Assembly: GCA_008508345.1 (NCBI GenBank)
Contig: QNGE01003050.1
Coordinates: forward strand, 16,397 to 80,396
Reading direction: 5' to 3'
DNA from: Paragonimus westermani
Taxonomy: Eukaryota > Platyhelminthes > Trematoda > Plagiorchiida > Troglotrematidae
Length of the DNA: 64,000 nt
The notes beneath the pieces were generated by a model. It searched no databases. It worked only from the letters and a program-made list of their open reading frames with translations, and was not told the origin of the DNA. Both the position numbers and the translations under genes were made by a program. The stretch's first letter is position 1. Every line of letters starts with the position of its first letter. This document shows positions 63,684-64,000 of the stretch, piece by piece.

Positions 63684-64000
63684 GAGTGGTTCACACTAAT
63701 GCTTAACTGCCACACAAGCATGAAGAAACAGCTTACCCTATATAGAAAGGGAGAATGAAAAAAGGGGGACGCGAAGGGACCTGACTACTGTAAATAACCG
63801 TCTACATTCGAACATTCGACTTCAAGGTGCCTACACCTTGCAAACAAACAACCGAGCTGCAAGTGAGAGTAAGGCGTCATCAGCGAGACAGCTTCCTTAC
63901 GGCTTTCACTGCCACGCGTCATTAAATGCACTCACTTCACAGACAACTCGGCCAAACAACAACAACACTCACGCCACTGAGCTCGATTAGCCGCCATCTC
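63684..64000. other. No gene seen
   Basis: The terminal 317 bases are less AT-rich and hold no recognisable feature. Confidence 0.4.

Noticed and set aside
1..64000. CRISPR arrays, rRNA, operons, bacterial terminators
   Set aside because: None seen; composition and the element types are eukaryotic.

Overview
The window looks like non-coding, repeat-rich DNA from an animal, most likely a parasitic flatworm (trematode-like). It is AT-rich, has no long intact gene, no bacterial-style operons and no functional RNA gene, and is dominated by the decayed remains of retroelements. The strongest recognisable signal is Penelope-like elements (PLEs): reverse transcriptase (RT) plus GIY-YIG endonuclease (EN) fragments with long terminal pLTR repeats. 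These, together with tRNA-derived SINEs and a solo LTR, fit a flatworm, but the species cannot be fixed from the sequence alone.

Layout. 0-3 kb: two minus-strand PLE remnants (a small RT piece at 19-204, and a long RT-EN remnant at about 1330-2960). 10.5-11.8 kb: a foldback pair of short tRNA-derived SINEs and a third tRNA-like sequence. 20.4-20.9 kb: a PLE EN tail with its adjoining pLTR. 34.9-36.6 kb: two EN fragments in inverted orientation, about 92% identical. 37.6-38.1 kb: a plus-strand PLE RT remnant. 41.3-42.9 kb: the best preserved PLE, a minus-strand RT-linker-EN body between inverted pLTRs. 46.8-47.3 kb: a GC-rich solo LTR. 52.4-52.7 kb: an RT fingers fragment. 60.9-61.25 kb: two facing pLTRs with no body. 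A second dispersed SINE family occurs at about 5.2, 28.0, 29.9, 56.0 and 60.4 kb. Microsatellites lie at 9.8, 22.3, 56.6 and 63.6 kb.

Host genes. A few short open segments end in splice-like signals (about 23.4, 32.0, 32.3-32.6, 33.2-33.6, 39.0-39.3, 45.2 and 47.7-47.9 kb). They may be exons of intron-rich genes, but none has a recognisable domain and all are low confidence.

Most interesting points. (1) Five pLTR copies share, at the equivalent position, a 19-nt block that resembles a hammerhead ribozyme core. (2) The two inverted arms of the 41-43 kb PLE differ at one site over about 137 bp, although the body between them is riddled with stops and the arm ends have diverged; this suggests arm-to-arm gene conversion. 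(3) Short-spacer inverted pairs recur at four loci. All identifications were made by eye from translated motifs and direct base comparison; no search was run.
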